Shown one piece after another: positions 54,539 to 64,000 of a stretch of DNA of 64,000 nucleotides (the stretch's first letter is position 1; every line of letters starts with the position of its first letter). The DNA lies in contig OY751490.1 of NCBI GenBank assembly GCA_963565915.1, positions 186,001 to 250,000 on the forward strand. Direction: 5' to 3'. The position numbers and the translations under genes are program-made. The stretch is from Entoloma clypeatum (taxonomy: Eukaryota; Basidiomycota; Agaricomycetes; Agaricales; Entolomataceae). The notes under the pieces were generated by a model that ran no database searches, was not told the origin of the DNA, and saw nothing but the letters and a program-made list of their open reading frames with translations.

Positions 54539-57014
54539 CTACTCGAGCAACTCCTTTGTGTGAGCAACGATAGCCACAGCTTCCGGAAACCGTGGAGTGA
54601 TCTCACAGTCAAACGGCAAAGGATGTCTGGGGAGGGGTGCATCGAACTGATATCTGCCCAGCGACAACTCAGAGGAACACTTACATGACCAATCCAGCAT
54701 TGACAGTTCCCAAGGTGTCAGGGATTATTGGTTTCCCCACTTCGTCCTTTAGCGCAGATATATTCGCCGCCCAGAGCACGCTCGCGATATTGATGAAAAG
54801 CGCGTTATTCGCCATATGCCTCCCAAGGCAGATCCTGTGGTGCATCATGGGTCCTCGCAAGCGCAGAGAAAGCGCAGTATTCATACCGTGGTCCAAAACC
54901 CTAATGCGCAACGTCACGAGCGAAAGACGAAAAGGGAAGTTTCGATAACGTACAAATGATACATGCCCTACGCATCAATCACCATTGGTGCTTCAGTACC
55001 GAAATCTCAAAGAGCTACAAGAAGGTTCACCTTCTAGTCAAAAGGAAGGGGAGGCATTTCTTCAATATAGTGTAGATCCCGTCCTTAAATGGAGAACAAC
55101 GCACCATCCTTCGTGTCTGCTAATGGAGCTGACGGTTGCCCGTTTTCGTCCAAGAAGCGATCCGGGTTGAAATCGTCTGCATCGTCTCCCTGCGGGAAAC
55201 GGCTAGTCAGTACGACACGCCAGATAGAAAGCCCACTCACATAGACATTCCGATCACGATTGATACCCCTACAGCTAACAATCAGTTTTCCTCGACGTGG
55301 GACAGTTTGTTTTCGCATCGTACCATATGTTGGCGAGACAAATGGTGCCTTTGGGGATGAACATACCCTCATACCAATCATCCTAGACGCACTCGGGATG
55401 TCACGGGCCTGTTACAAGAAGAAAGAGCTGCTTACCTCGCTCGTACAATGTGGGACGCCTGTCGAACAGTGGCTAAGCGTAGATTTTAACGATTCATTTC
55501 CTGCCCGAGGCTCACCGATAGGGGTAACGGCTCTCCAGCGGAAGATCTCTTGCACAGTGGCACAGAGATAGGGAAGTCTATTTTTATCTTTGAATGTCGG
55601 CATGCGAGATCGACCTACAACCCTGTCTAGCTCTTCTTGGCATTTTTTCTGCTTCTCCGGGTAGGCGATCATGGCGAGCATGAACCAGGTCATTGTAGTG
55701 GCGGACTGCAGACGATAAGTAGTAGACGAGGGTCAGTGAGAAAGTCGCCCACAGTTTCAGACCCTGCGGAACTGGATGAATGCGGGGGTGAGGTACGCAT
55801 TATTTTGGAGTCAGCTAAGGTTTGAATGACTGCTTACTATAGCGTCGCAGCCAGCCATGCGGCTTCTATGTCACTCACGCGATGGCGCAGCCGTTCCCGA
55901 ATCAACGTCCCAGCAAAGCTGGGGCGTTCGTCGCCTTGGTTCTACAACATACATGGATCAGGATAGGTGAGGATGAAAAATGGAACACCAACGATTCGAG
56001 TCTCGACGTCACAGAACATCCTCACGAATGATTTCGAATATTCTTCGTGCCCTTGCTCTGCCTCCCTCTTCCACTTCGCCATCCATGATGGAATGTACTT
56101 CATCCATGTAAAGATATCGACGAGATAATGCCCCGGACTTGAGTAGTCGACCATCAAGTCAGCGAACCTGTTTACCAACTGAACAATAGGGTCATCGGTA
56201 GAGGAGATTGTTGGCAGATCGTAGATGACCGATAGCATTGTGGATGTTGCACCCCTTAATCCATAAATTAGCACAACCCTTTTTAATTATTGATCAGTCA
56301 GATACACTTACCGACGGAACTCACGTTCCCAGCCGCAGGGGATTCCGAGTATGCCGTCGACGGACGTGACAGCTTCCTTTAAATGAATAGGATGAAACTC
56401 GGCTGTGCGGGTTTTGTTCAATGCCTCATAAGCAGTGCGACGCGCTCGCCGGAACCTGGATAGTATCAGTCTCGAAGTTCATAGACGCGGGGGAAGGGAA
56501 TTTGCACATACATCTTATCATACATGGAAAACACAGGCATGAGTCCACGCGTGAATATCTCGGATGCCACTGGACATTGACAAAAACCATAAGTCCGGAA
56601 CACTGTGAGTAAAAGGAATGTAAGACCAGTACTTACAAATAAACCGGGGACGGTCACTATAGATATGTCCTCGACGATCCAACAAATCACCTGCGACTTG
56701 ATGCGTGTTGAGGATGAGGACCCGTCGACCCGCCGCGGTAATGTACACCAAAGGACCTGGATTGAATTGAAATGTTAACACGAATTGAAAGATTCCAAAG
56801 TCGGGGTCGACGTGCCATATTGTTCTTTCCATCTCTCAAACTCTTTCCATGGTGTCATCGATATCTGGAAGAGATTGCCGAAGAATGGTATGCCCTTGGG
56901 CCCAGGGGGCAGCTTACACCCGCCATAACGCTTGATTCTGCGAATGGCGCAGATCGCGACGACGGCAACAGATGCACAAAGCGCGAAAGAGGGAGTTTGA
57001 AAACTGAGAGACAT
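54539..57014 (-). CDS. Cytochrome P450 monooxygenase, 518 aa, 16 exons
   Basis: ER-bound haem monooxygenase, OrdA-like type common in Agaricomycetes; likely terpene oxidation given its neighbours. Exons (minus): 57014-56816, 56756-56637, 56569-56512, 56455-56312, 56254-55993, 55941-55838, 55771-55753, 55705-55516, 55458-55436, 55382-55324, 55268-55241, 55189-55105, 54967-54954, 54900-54887, 54834-54685, 54626-54539. They total 1557 nt in frame with no stop. Landmarks: N-terminal anchor FALCASVAVVAICAI, Pro-rich hinge KLPPGPKGIPFFG, DRPRFI, I-helix AGSET, K-helix EIFR, FNPDRF, haem loop FGFGPRICLG with the Cys ligand, and tail KELLE. All introns are GT-AG except intron 1, which fits only as GC-AG. 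Paralogue of the pseudogene at 1-1319. Divergent from synthase 2. Confidence 0.92.
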
Positions 57015-57241
57015 CAGAGATGATAGGGTCCTGTTCTTGTCATCTTTTAATGGCTGGGTTGGTCCAGTAATCAGCATCATCACGCCGCCCTGGCTGAAGA
57101 TCTCCTGATGACACCGAGTACGCCTACCTATTAAGTAGATACTTACATCTCACAGCAAGGGGGGTGAGAACTTCATCGAATTAGGTCGAGTGTTAACGAG
57201 GTTTTTCATGAAAAATGAACCTATAATAGATTCAGTCCATG

Positions 57242-58063
57242 TCAGCACACAACTGTGCGACGCCACGGATACTCAATCTTGCCCAATGCTGGCCCTCTCG
57301 CTCCCTGATGAAAGGGCCGTCCCCTGATGAACGTAAGCATGTCTGAGAACTCGTCTCGCGACTCCGGTGGCGTGACCCGCACCTTCAAGTTCTGTAGGAA
57401 TAGAATCAGAGTCCTGGGCCCAAAAGCCCTAAAGGACGGCGATAACAACACATTTCCAAGTACAAACACGTGTGCGATGCCGCGTGCCACGGAAATGGAA
57501 TGGGGGTTGACCGATACGTCGCACAAGTAATACCCTGACGGACGGCATAGATAAGAGCTTGGTTTCCAGCGCCTCAGGCGGCCCTGATGACACGCGAACA
57601 GGCAGAAACAGACCAAAAGGAGGGTGGCGAACACCTCATGAGACCGCCTGACAAGATTCAGGGCTCCAGGTGAACTATCTCCACTCATCGTTTTGTGGCT
57701 ACGATGTTCAGAGATCCAAGTGAAGGTGGCCCCCATATAGCCTTGTTCGGCGGACAAGGAATCAGCTTGAAGGCGTGATGTCTGCTTCTCCGTTTCCGCC
57801 AGCCTTGCCTTGGATGTTGTGTCGTTCCCTGCAAGGATCGTCCTAACGGGGAGTCTGAAGCCGACCCACCAGTGTGAGTTAATGGAAATGTTAGTTCCTA
57901 CTCCTGAGCTGGAATCGGAGGCCGATGACTGAAGTTGGGCCCGTAATGGGATGGGAGTCAGTTCACGCGCTGGTGCGTGGACGGAAACCCCGCTCAGGTC
58001 GGCTGAGCCAACGTCCGGGAAAGCGGGGATGGGCTCGTCCCTCAGGGATGATGAGATTAACAC
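57242..58063 (-). CDS. Unrecognised ORF between P450 and synthase 2 (doubtful)
   Basis: 273 open codons with one hydrophobic stretch (EVFATLLLVCFCLFACHQG). Other protein-like frames lie just upstream on the same strand (58241-57963, 58611-58375, the latter with PCFHDPFCEKRWFD). Together they might be exons of one decayed or intron-rich gene, but I found no consistent splicing or known domain. Confidence 0.2.
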   Translation of the reverse strand: MLISSSLRDEPIPAFPDVGSADLSGVSVHAPARELTPIPLRAQLQSSASDSSSGVGTNISINSHWWVGFRLPVRTILAGNDTTSKARLAETEKQTSRLQADSLSAEQGYMGATFTWISEHRSHKTMSGDSSPGALNLVRRSHEVFATLLLVCFCLFACHQGRLRRWKPSSYLCRPSGYYLCDVSVNPHSISVARGIAHVFVLGNVLLSPSFRAFGPRTLILFLQNLKVRVTPPESRDEFSDMLTFIRGRPFHQGARGPALGKIEYPWRRTVVC

Positions 58064-58699
58064 GAATCATCGAATAGCTTGGTGCATACAAGGCGGCTTC
58101 TGTGCTTCTGAAGATCTGAAGGACTTGGAGGGAAGTGGATCCGGGGGTGTCAAGCCTGGTGACCGGCCCGAATTCGACATAGTACCGACCCTGTGCAGTC
58201 AGTAAGCATGGAACTGCAGGAACAGTTTGGATGCCTCTCATGGGATTCCCAGGGCCTGAGTCTTGAGCCTGTAGTTTATCTCGTTGTCTGGCAAGTCGTT
58301 GTTAGTTCCGATTACTTACTACAGACTGCACCTCCCTTGACGTTCTTAACAACCGGTAGGGGACACAGAGCGTATCAGTTTTCAACAGAGGTCCTTGAGT
58401 CGAACCAGCGCTTCTCGCAGAAGGGATCATGGAAGCAGGGCTGAACCGTGAACGTAACAGGGCTGGTCACATGACAGTGGTGTTCGATCATCCATGCCAC
58501 GATTTTCTCAATCGCAAATGCTTTCGATCCCATCCACATTCCTCCACCGCAGGCTCTGCATGATTGGACACGATACAGTAAAGGCACGAGATCATGATGT
58601 AATGACACCATGTCCGATCAGCGGCGCGGGGGTCGCAACACATTTCATGACGGTGTCCGTCACTCGCTGTGAAGTCCTATCCAGCTGACCACGGCTGAT

Positions 58700-59348
58700 A
58701 TCATGTACCCAGCATGTACGTGATTTCACTCCTCTGCAGCCCTGCATCTAATGAACAGCAAAAAATTGAAGTTAGCGCCAAACTAGTACTATTCCCAGCT
58801 GGCCACAAGGACGAGTCAAACGATGCATCTCTTATCCTCGTTCTTCAATGCTTCATTGTCCGTTGAATCCCCTCTGCATGAAAAAGCTCATTCACTGTTT
58901 TCGTAGATGATCGTTCCTCTCTCGCACGATTTCTAGGGTCATTCACATGCTAACGGCATTGAAGAACTTTTATTTGCAGAGAACGTTGATCGCATGTTCT
59001 TCCATCCGTCAAATAAAAAATATATGCTGGTCAGAGGCAAATCACCGCGGTGTCTATTTTGATTTACTTGCATTCAGACACCAACAACTCCTCCGCCCGT
59101 CATTCGCCGCTTCAACCGGATCAAAGTGAAAAACACCCTGATTTGTCTCAACGTTCCATGCAAGGATTAATGTATTGAATTCCTTATCTGTTCACTCTGT
59201 CTTCCGTGTACTCGCACTTCTAGATGCAATGCATCGAGACTACCCTGGTCCTTTTTAGAGCGGCAATGTGCTCTACAAAGGTGCCATCTCGATTTCCAAA
59301 CAGCTGTTTCGCCAGGTCACCCGACTGTCACGAAACCGCCTTCATACC
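58700..59348. promoter_or_regulatory. Upstream region of synthase 2
   Basis: About 0.65 kb with no coding signal, immediately 5' of the synthase 2 start, so it should contain its promoter. No specific operator motif identified. Confidence 0.35.
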
Positions 59349-60765
59349 ATGGTCTCTCACACCGCCCATGTCTCTGAATTGCAAGAGAAGATGCTGTATA
59401 TTCCTGACACTATGAAAAAATGGCCATGGCAACGGGCCATGAACACCCATTACGAGGCGACCACCGCAGAATCCAAAGCTTGGTTCAACACCTTCTCGAC
59501 GTTCACCAAACAGTTCCCCTGGCATGGTGCCCTGGAAAAATGTGATTGCGGTGCGTTTTGATGCAGCCCCCATTTTTCGTGGATGAAATATCCACCACAG
59601 GTCTCATCTCCGCCTTGATGTATCCTACTATCTCCAAAGGTTCGTCTCGAATCACCGATTTGAACCACCCCAAAAGACTGCCAAGTGACAAGTTCGCTTT
59701 CAGAGGCGCTGCGCTTCGGCGTTGACCTCATGTTTTTGTTTGTGGTCTTGGATGAATATACTGGCTTGAAGCCGGTACCTTTCGTTGAGGAAGTGGTCGA
59801 TATCGTTATTGACGTAGCGAACGATCCGGATAAACCGCGTCCAGTAGGCGAGGTCCCCATCGGCCAAATGGCGAAAGAGTCCGTACATGTTTTTTTACTC
59901 GCCCCGGTTTGCTTACTGACAAGTATATGCCCGGTTCCCAGCGTGTGTCAAATGGCGTTGAGAATCGCCACTCCGAACGCGGCAAGGCACTTTGTCGAGA
60001 CGTTCGTCGGATACCTGAAGTCGATGGTCGTCCAAGCAAAGAACCACGAGAACGACAGCATCAGAACAATCGAAGACTTTTTCCCCAACCGCCGCGAGAA
60101 CAGCGGTATCTTGCCCTCATGTATTCCGTTCGAACTCCACCTGGACCTCCCGGATGAGGTCTTCCATCATCCCATGGTCGGGGAAATGAAGCGCCTGATC
60201 GTTGATCTAATCTGCATTGACAACGTAAGCTTTACACCCCGTCTCAGAGACGCCGGTCCGTTCATCTCTTCAAACATACTAGGACATGCTGTCGTACAAC
60301 AAGGAGCAAGCCATTGGCGATGATCGTTGTAACATCATAACGATCGCCATGCGTCAATTCGACTTTGATGTCGCAGGGGCGATGGAATGGGCGTCCAGCC
60401 GCCACTGTGAGCTGCAGGCGAAATTCATCGACCTCGTCGACCAGCTCCCCAGCTTCAGCCCTCAAATTGACAAGGAGCTCAAAGAATATTACGATTCGTT
60501 GGGTCTGATGGTGCGAGGTAACGTCTGTTGGAGCTTTGAGGGCAGGCGCTACTTTGGAAAGAAAGGCCTCGATGTCCAGCGAACCAGAGTGGTTCCGATG
60601 CTGCCCGCCGCGGATCCTGCCTCGAAACCAGTCGTACAGGATACCATCTCCATGTGGTCCCGATTGATCTACTTCTTTATTGTGTCTGTGTTTTTGTATT
60701 ATTATTTCTCCTCCTTTCTAGCCCACTTCGCGTCATCCGTATCCCACCTCCATACAGCAGTGTGA
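59349..60765 (+). CDS. Sesquiterpene synthase 2 (class I), 393 aa
   Basis: Paralogue of the synthase at 2258-3630, with the same reaction type expected (FPP cyclisation). Exons 59349-59550, 59601-59639, 59704-59878, 59942-60224 and 60283-60765 sum to 1182 nt in frame. Exons 3 and 4 have exactly the same length as in synthase 1. Landmarks: MLYIPDTMKKWPWQR, KEALRFGVD, first metal motif DEYTG (final acidic residue replaced by Gly), NSE/DTE motif NDMLSYNKE across intron 4, IGDD, RY pair in GRRYFG. The C terminus has a strong hydrophobic helix (LIYFFIVSVFLYYYFSSFL) after a spacer of about 30 residues, so it is probably tail-anchored. Divergent from the P450, convergent with the ICMT. An alternative upstream in-frame ATG at 59268 would add 27 residues without homology to synthase 1. 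Confidence 0.92.
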
Positions 60766-61030
60766 TTCATCCAGATCCACGCATAAACAAAATATTATGA
60801 ATATTAGATACGAGCTCAATCCACAATGGCGACGGACTCGGCTCCCCGAATACAACTGCTGATACACCAACCTCAACAAGTTACGAGGTTCATTACGACG
60901 GGAAGAAGCTAGCAATGCCAACACGTGAAGGAGTGCATGGTCAGCAGGTGACTTCTGCAGATGATTCCAAGGTCAAATTCTGGTTTGTGCACACCTGTCG
61001 ACCTTGTGTGTATAACGAAGGAAAAATAAG
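60766..61030. other. Convergent intergenic space
   Basis: 3' flank of synthase 2. Nothing recognised apart from a run of five A at 61022-61026 that would be a T5 terminator for the minus-strand tRNA-like unit next to it. Confidence 0.4.
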
Positions 61031-61136
61031 TCCCCAGTCCTCGACTCGAACGAGGTCCTCCGCGAATGCACATGACGTGGGTAAGGTATACCACGTCATG
61101 TGCATTGCCGACGCGTTACCATTCCGCTACCGAGCT
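61031..61136 (-). ncRNA. tRNA-like Pol III unit with an internal perfect hairpin
   Basis: Minus strand: an A-box-like TAGCGGAATGG, a D stem GCG/CGC, and a T arm CCTCG-TTCGAGT-CGAGG (perfect 5 bp stem; B box GTTCGAGTC) followed within 15 bases by T5. Between the boxes lies a perfect 16 bp inverted repeat, AATGCACATGACGTGG (61065-61080) and its complement (61091-61106), with a 10-base loop where the anticodon arm or intron would be. The acceptor ends do not pair well, so it is a tRNA-derived gene or pseudogene rather than a certain tRNA. No amino acid assigned. Confidence 0.45.
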
Positions 61137-61178
61137 TTTACATTGTTTTAAAGCGACCAGCATATGACTGCAAAGACA

Positions 61179-61938
61179 TTAATACAGGAAAGGGACGAGT
61201 TTGCATGGAACTCGAGCTGCCCACTGCTCCCACTGCTCTCTAAACCGCTCTTTCATCATTTCGTCTTCCTTGTTCATCCTCACTGCCAGCGCTCGAAGCG
61301 CAAATGCGTTAATGAAAGCGAGGACGCTGAAACCGAGCTTCATGGTGGAGGATACCTGCATCCATTCTCTAATCCAAAATCCACGGCTCAGGTAGAACAT
61401 TTCAGCGCCGAGCGTGGACAGGATGATTCCAGTGTAGCTCGGGTGACGCACAAGAGCGTATGGCCCGCTCGTAATCAGCTTGTGGTCTTTGCGAATTCCA
61501 AGCTGGAATGTGAAGTGCTTGTCCAAGACGCGATAGCATTCCTTCCGCACCAATGACCCGACAAGGTTGAGGCCCCAACCAAAGAAAAATGGAAACGTGA
61601 GGAGGCTGGCGCTGCCGGGGTGCGGATTTCCGAGGCAGCCGCGGCCGCGTGTTGATAACCAGCGCTCAGGAGTGTTCTGCAGAACGATGACAGCCATCTC
61701 GAAGAGCGTTGTCGCCCAGAGGAAAGTCTGGTTCGTAGATAGGGGTCATTAGCTTATACTTGAATGAATGCTGCACAGTTCAGACCTTGGAAATGGACGG
61801 CAAATTGGTGGTTACGAAATGTTCGAAACCTTTCGCGGGAAGAGTTTCGTTCGGGGGCGGTGGAGGATTGGGTGAAGTCATCATTATATGAGTGCTCCAT
61901 GCTACGGATGCCAGGAAGGGGAGTCTAGAGAGCGACAT
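61179..61938 (-). CDS. Isoprenylcysteine carboxyl methyltransferase (ICMT) family, 233 aa
   Basis: ER membrane enzyme family that methylates C-terminal prenylcysteine using S-adenosylmethionine. Two exons, 61938-61786 and 61727-61179 (702 nt, GT-AG intron of 58 bp). Features: N-terminal hydrophobic segment LSRLPFLASVAWSTHIMM, Pro-rich loop NPPPPPNE, membrane segments around LLTFPFFFGWGLNLVGSLV and MKLGFSVLAFINAFALRAL, the SAM-binding signature LITSGPYALVRHPSYTG, and the terminal motif KEDEMMKERFREQWEQWAAR ending VPFLY. Length fits fungal ICMTs. Convergent with synthase 2 and divergent from the MFS gene. Whether it is the housekeeping CaaX enzyme or a cluster-specific paralogue acting on a prenyl-derived product cannot be told from sequence. 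Confidence 0.92.
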
Positions 61939-62838
61939 GCCACTCGCAGGACGCGATTCGAGCGATTTCAAAGAAAAGTGGTGTATATGTATGGAATGGA
62001 GGAAGAAGTCGGCGAGCCTTATGGAAACGGTCCCGGCCGAATCTTGCCGGTGATGTTTCGTTCCAACTTCCAAAATGACTTTAATAATAACAGGGTCAGC
62101 AGGGTAAAGTACTTTTGTTTGCAGGGTAAATCATGCATTGGCGAGGGGGTAGACTCGGATATTCGCGCGATTGACCAAGGTACTTACTCAGGCTGGAGTG
62201 GATCTCAATCGAAGTTGAATCCGAGGGAGATGTGGTATCAGGAATCGGAGGGTGTGGGCGGCGCGTCTTCCACTGTCGCGAATTTTCACCCCGCTCATCA
62301 TGAGTAGGTGATAGATTCCCGGTGTGAGAAGGCTGAAAATCGCCCTCCTGAGTAGACCGATCATTACGATTTCCAGGGGGATCACTGCTTTTGGCTAACC
62401 CGCAAGCCAACCACAAGCCTTCAGAAATGTGGCTTTACTCTGAGTAAAAGAAGTTGCCGCCGGATATAGTTGTTTCCCTACAGTGCACTTGCCAAATCTC
62501 GTCAACGCTACTGAACGTCCGAGGCGATCTATGGACCTGGTTTGGTTGCCATGTCGAACATCTGGGTCCACTGGATACTTGATTTACTTAATCATGGACC
62601 TTTGCTCAAGAAGGTTCTCGGATGGCCAACCTCGTGCCTTCCTGCACCTCTCTGCACCTCGATTAGATGCTCATCTGTACTTGAACTTTTTACAAACAGC
62701 ACCAAATCTTAACCCGAGTCTCCACAACACGCATACTTTGTTTCTCCTATGCATTCTGAAACCTTCCGAGTCACAGCGGCTGACGCCTTTAATTACGCAA
62801 AATTCTAAATCTGACTTCCCCCCTCCCGCCATCGTTAA
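61939..62838. promoter_or_regulatory. Shared upstream region of ICMT and MFS genes
   Basis: About 0.9 kb between divergent starts, so both promoters should lie here. Pyrimidine-rich stretches precede the MFS start (62790-62836). No specific motif assigned, and ORFs here look like chance. Confidence 0.35.
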
Positions 62839-64000
62839 ATGTCGACCATGGCTCAACATCTCGAGGTGCCCTTAACACGGAGGTCAAGCATCGCGAGCGA
62901 CCAAATGAGCCAGACAACCAAGGTCGGAGATGAAAAGGAGCTTGCATGCGGCTCCACTGCATCCCCAGAGACGAACAGGAGCACGTTCAAGTCGGTCATT
63001 CTGGTGTTGACGTGCACTTTTGCAATGATAGTCAATGTACGTCCTTTCATTTCAACTCATGGCCCGGCTGAACGGAGGATCATCTCAGAGCGCGAACAAT
63101 ACAGCAGTGTCAATCTCGCTTTCCACCATTGGCCGTAAACTGGACATCAAGCAAACGCAGCTTCAATGGCTCGTCTCTGCATATCCACTCAGCTCAGTAT
63201 GTCTTCATATGCTGTCGTCCTCCCCCCCCCCCTTTTCCGTGTTCACGTCTTCTATTCATTAGGGATGTCTTCTCCTCGTCTTTGGCCGCCTTGCAGACCT
63301 TTATGGCCGTAAGAGGGTCTTCATCCTGGGATCAGTCACGCTCGCCGCTTTTACCCTAGGTTGTGGTTTTGCTAACAGTCCGTCGTCTTCATCCTGGGAT
63401 TTTTTTTTTTCTGGATTCTCTTCTGATACCGCACTAGATTCTGTGACATTGGATATCCTACGAGGCTTCCAGGGCATAGGCGCTGCTGCGACAATACCCT
63501 CTGCTGTGAGTCACCCTCTTATTTTCGAGACGTTTTACTTACGCCACCTACAGTTGGGTATCCTTGCCCATGCGTTCCCCCCATCTCGCGCTCGTTCTGC
63601 GGCCTACGCAACGTTTGCCTCCGGGGCTCCCATTGGCGCCGCTTTCGGGAACGCGCTTGGCGGCGCTCTCACTCAGAAAACGGCGTATGTCCAGCAGTAT
63701 CTCAAGTCTATCGTATCGCTCACATTTTACCACCATTTCTGCAGTGAAACCTGGCGCAGTCCTTTCTTTCTTCAAACAGGAGTCACAGTCCTCTGTCTCC
63801 TGGGCGGGCTGTTCTCTTTCGACGCTGACGAGTTCTCTCCTGACATCGACCGCCGTGTCGACTGGCTCGGAACGTTCCTCGTAACCGCCGGTTTGGTTTT
63901 GATCGTCTTTGTCCTCGGACAGGGATCATACGCACCAAGGGGGTGGAAGACACCTTGTGGGTTCCTCAGCTCTTTTTTTGTATGATTCTCGCATCTCACG
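62839..64000 (+). CDS. MFS transporter, DHA2-like drug/toxin exporter, 5' part (continues past window)
   Basis: Proton-driven efflux permease family, placed in the plasma membrane by homology. Exons 62839-63036, 63089-63196, 63263-63377, 63438-63505, 63554-63684 and 63745-63956, all in phase; the rest is outside the window. Features: hydrophilic N terminus (about 50 residues), TM1 SVILVLTCTFAMIVN then SANNTAVSISLSTIGRKL and LQWLVSAYPLSSGCLLLVFG (TM2), loop 2-3 motif A GRLADLYGRKR, RGFQGIGAAATIPSA (TM4), GAPIGAAFGNALGGAL (TM5 antiporter motif C-like), WRSPFFLQTGVTVLCLLGG and DRRVDWLGTFLVTAGLVLIV. This matches 14-helix DHA2 proteins often found in fungal secondary-metabolite clusters, so export of the terpene product is plausible but inferred. 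Confidence 0.92.

Noticed and set aside
57242..58700. A further cluster enzyme between the P450 and synthase 2
   Set aside because: Several open stretches exist on the minus strand, but no domain, no convincing splice chain and no motif could be recognised.
61031..61136. Calling a specific tRNA with anticodon
   Set aside because: Acceptor stem does not pair and the anticodon loop cannot be fixed because of the hairpin. Kept only as tRNA-like.

Overview
The window looks like a stretch of an Agaricomycete (mushroom-forming basidiomycete) genome. Host genes carry many short GT-AG introns of about 47-67 bp. The gene families (clade-type sesquiterpene synthases with NDxxSYNKE, P450s, ICMT, DHA2 transporter) and the mobile elements (Copia, chromodomain Ty3/gypsy, KDZ, hAT, Tc1) fit that group.

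Left flank (1-3.6 kb): the 3' half of a cytochrome P450 pseudogene, followed by a five-exon sesquiterpene synthase (386 aa). Right flank (54.5-64 kb): an intact 16-exon P450 (518 aa, minus strand), a second sesquiterpene synthase with the same five-exon layout (393 aa), an isoprenylcysteine carboxyl methyltransferase (minus strand) and the start of an MFS drug/toxin-type transporter. The two P450/synthase pairs are paralogous, so the window reads as a duplicated terpene gene cluster split by a transposon island. The inferred pathway is FPP cyclisation by the synthases, oxidation by the P450 and export by the MFS protein. Both synthases end in a hydrophobic, probably membrane-anchoring helix and have non-canonical aspartate-rich motifs. 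Two low-complexity hypothetical genes (50.6-53.9 kb) lie between the island and the right-hand cluster.

Transposon island (about 5-50 kb): a Tc1-like transposase; an unrecognised multi-fragment host or element ORF (minus strand, 32.4 to 8.9 kb) broken by a 2.38 kb hAT-like element with an 8 bp target duplication and by a 19.1 kb nested Copia stack; a decayed KDZ transposase; and several gypsy chromoviruses. The Copia stack can be resolved to the base. Element A (12650-31772, duplication GTTCC) contains Copia B (14029-19875, TCTGG), a gypsy solo LTR (21201-22872, TCAAC) that itself contains another solo LTR (21731-22285, ATCGT), a third solo LTR (23530-24284, GACGG/GATGG) and Copia G (25118-30925, ATAAT). 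Taking out each insert plus one duplication joins the interrupted sequence of A, with the reading frame kept in all four places. The gypsy region (35.9-47.7 kb) holds a 5' gypsy fragment, a chimeric chromovirus made of two different gypsy halves and an internally deleted gypsy. Solo LTRs and a hAT-type MITE follow. In-frame TGA codons where CGA is expected recur in unrelated elements, which suggests C-to-T decay at CpG.
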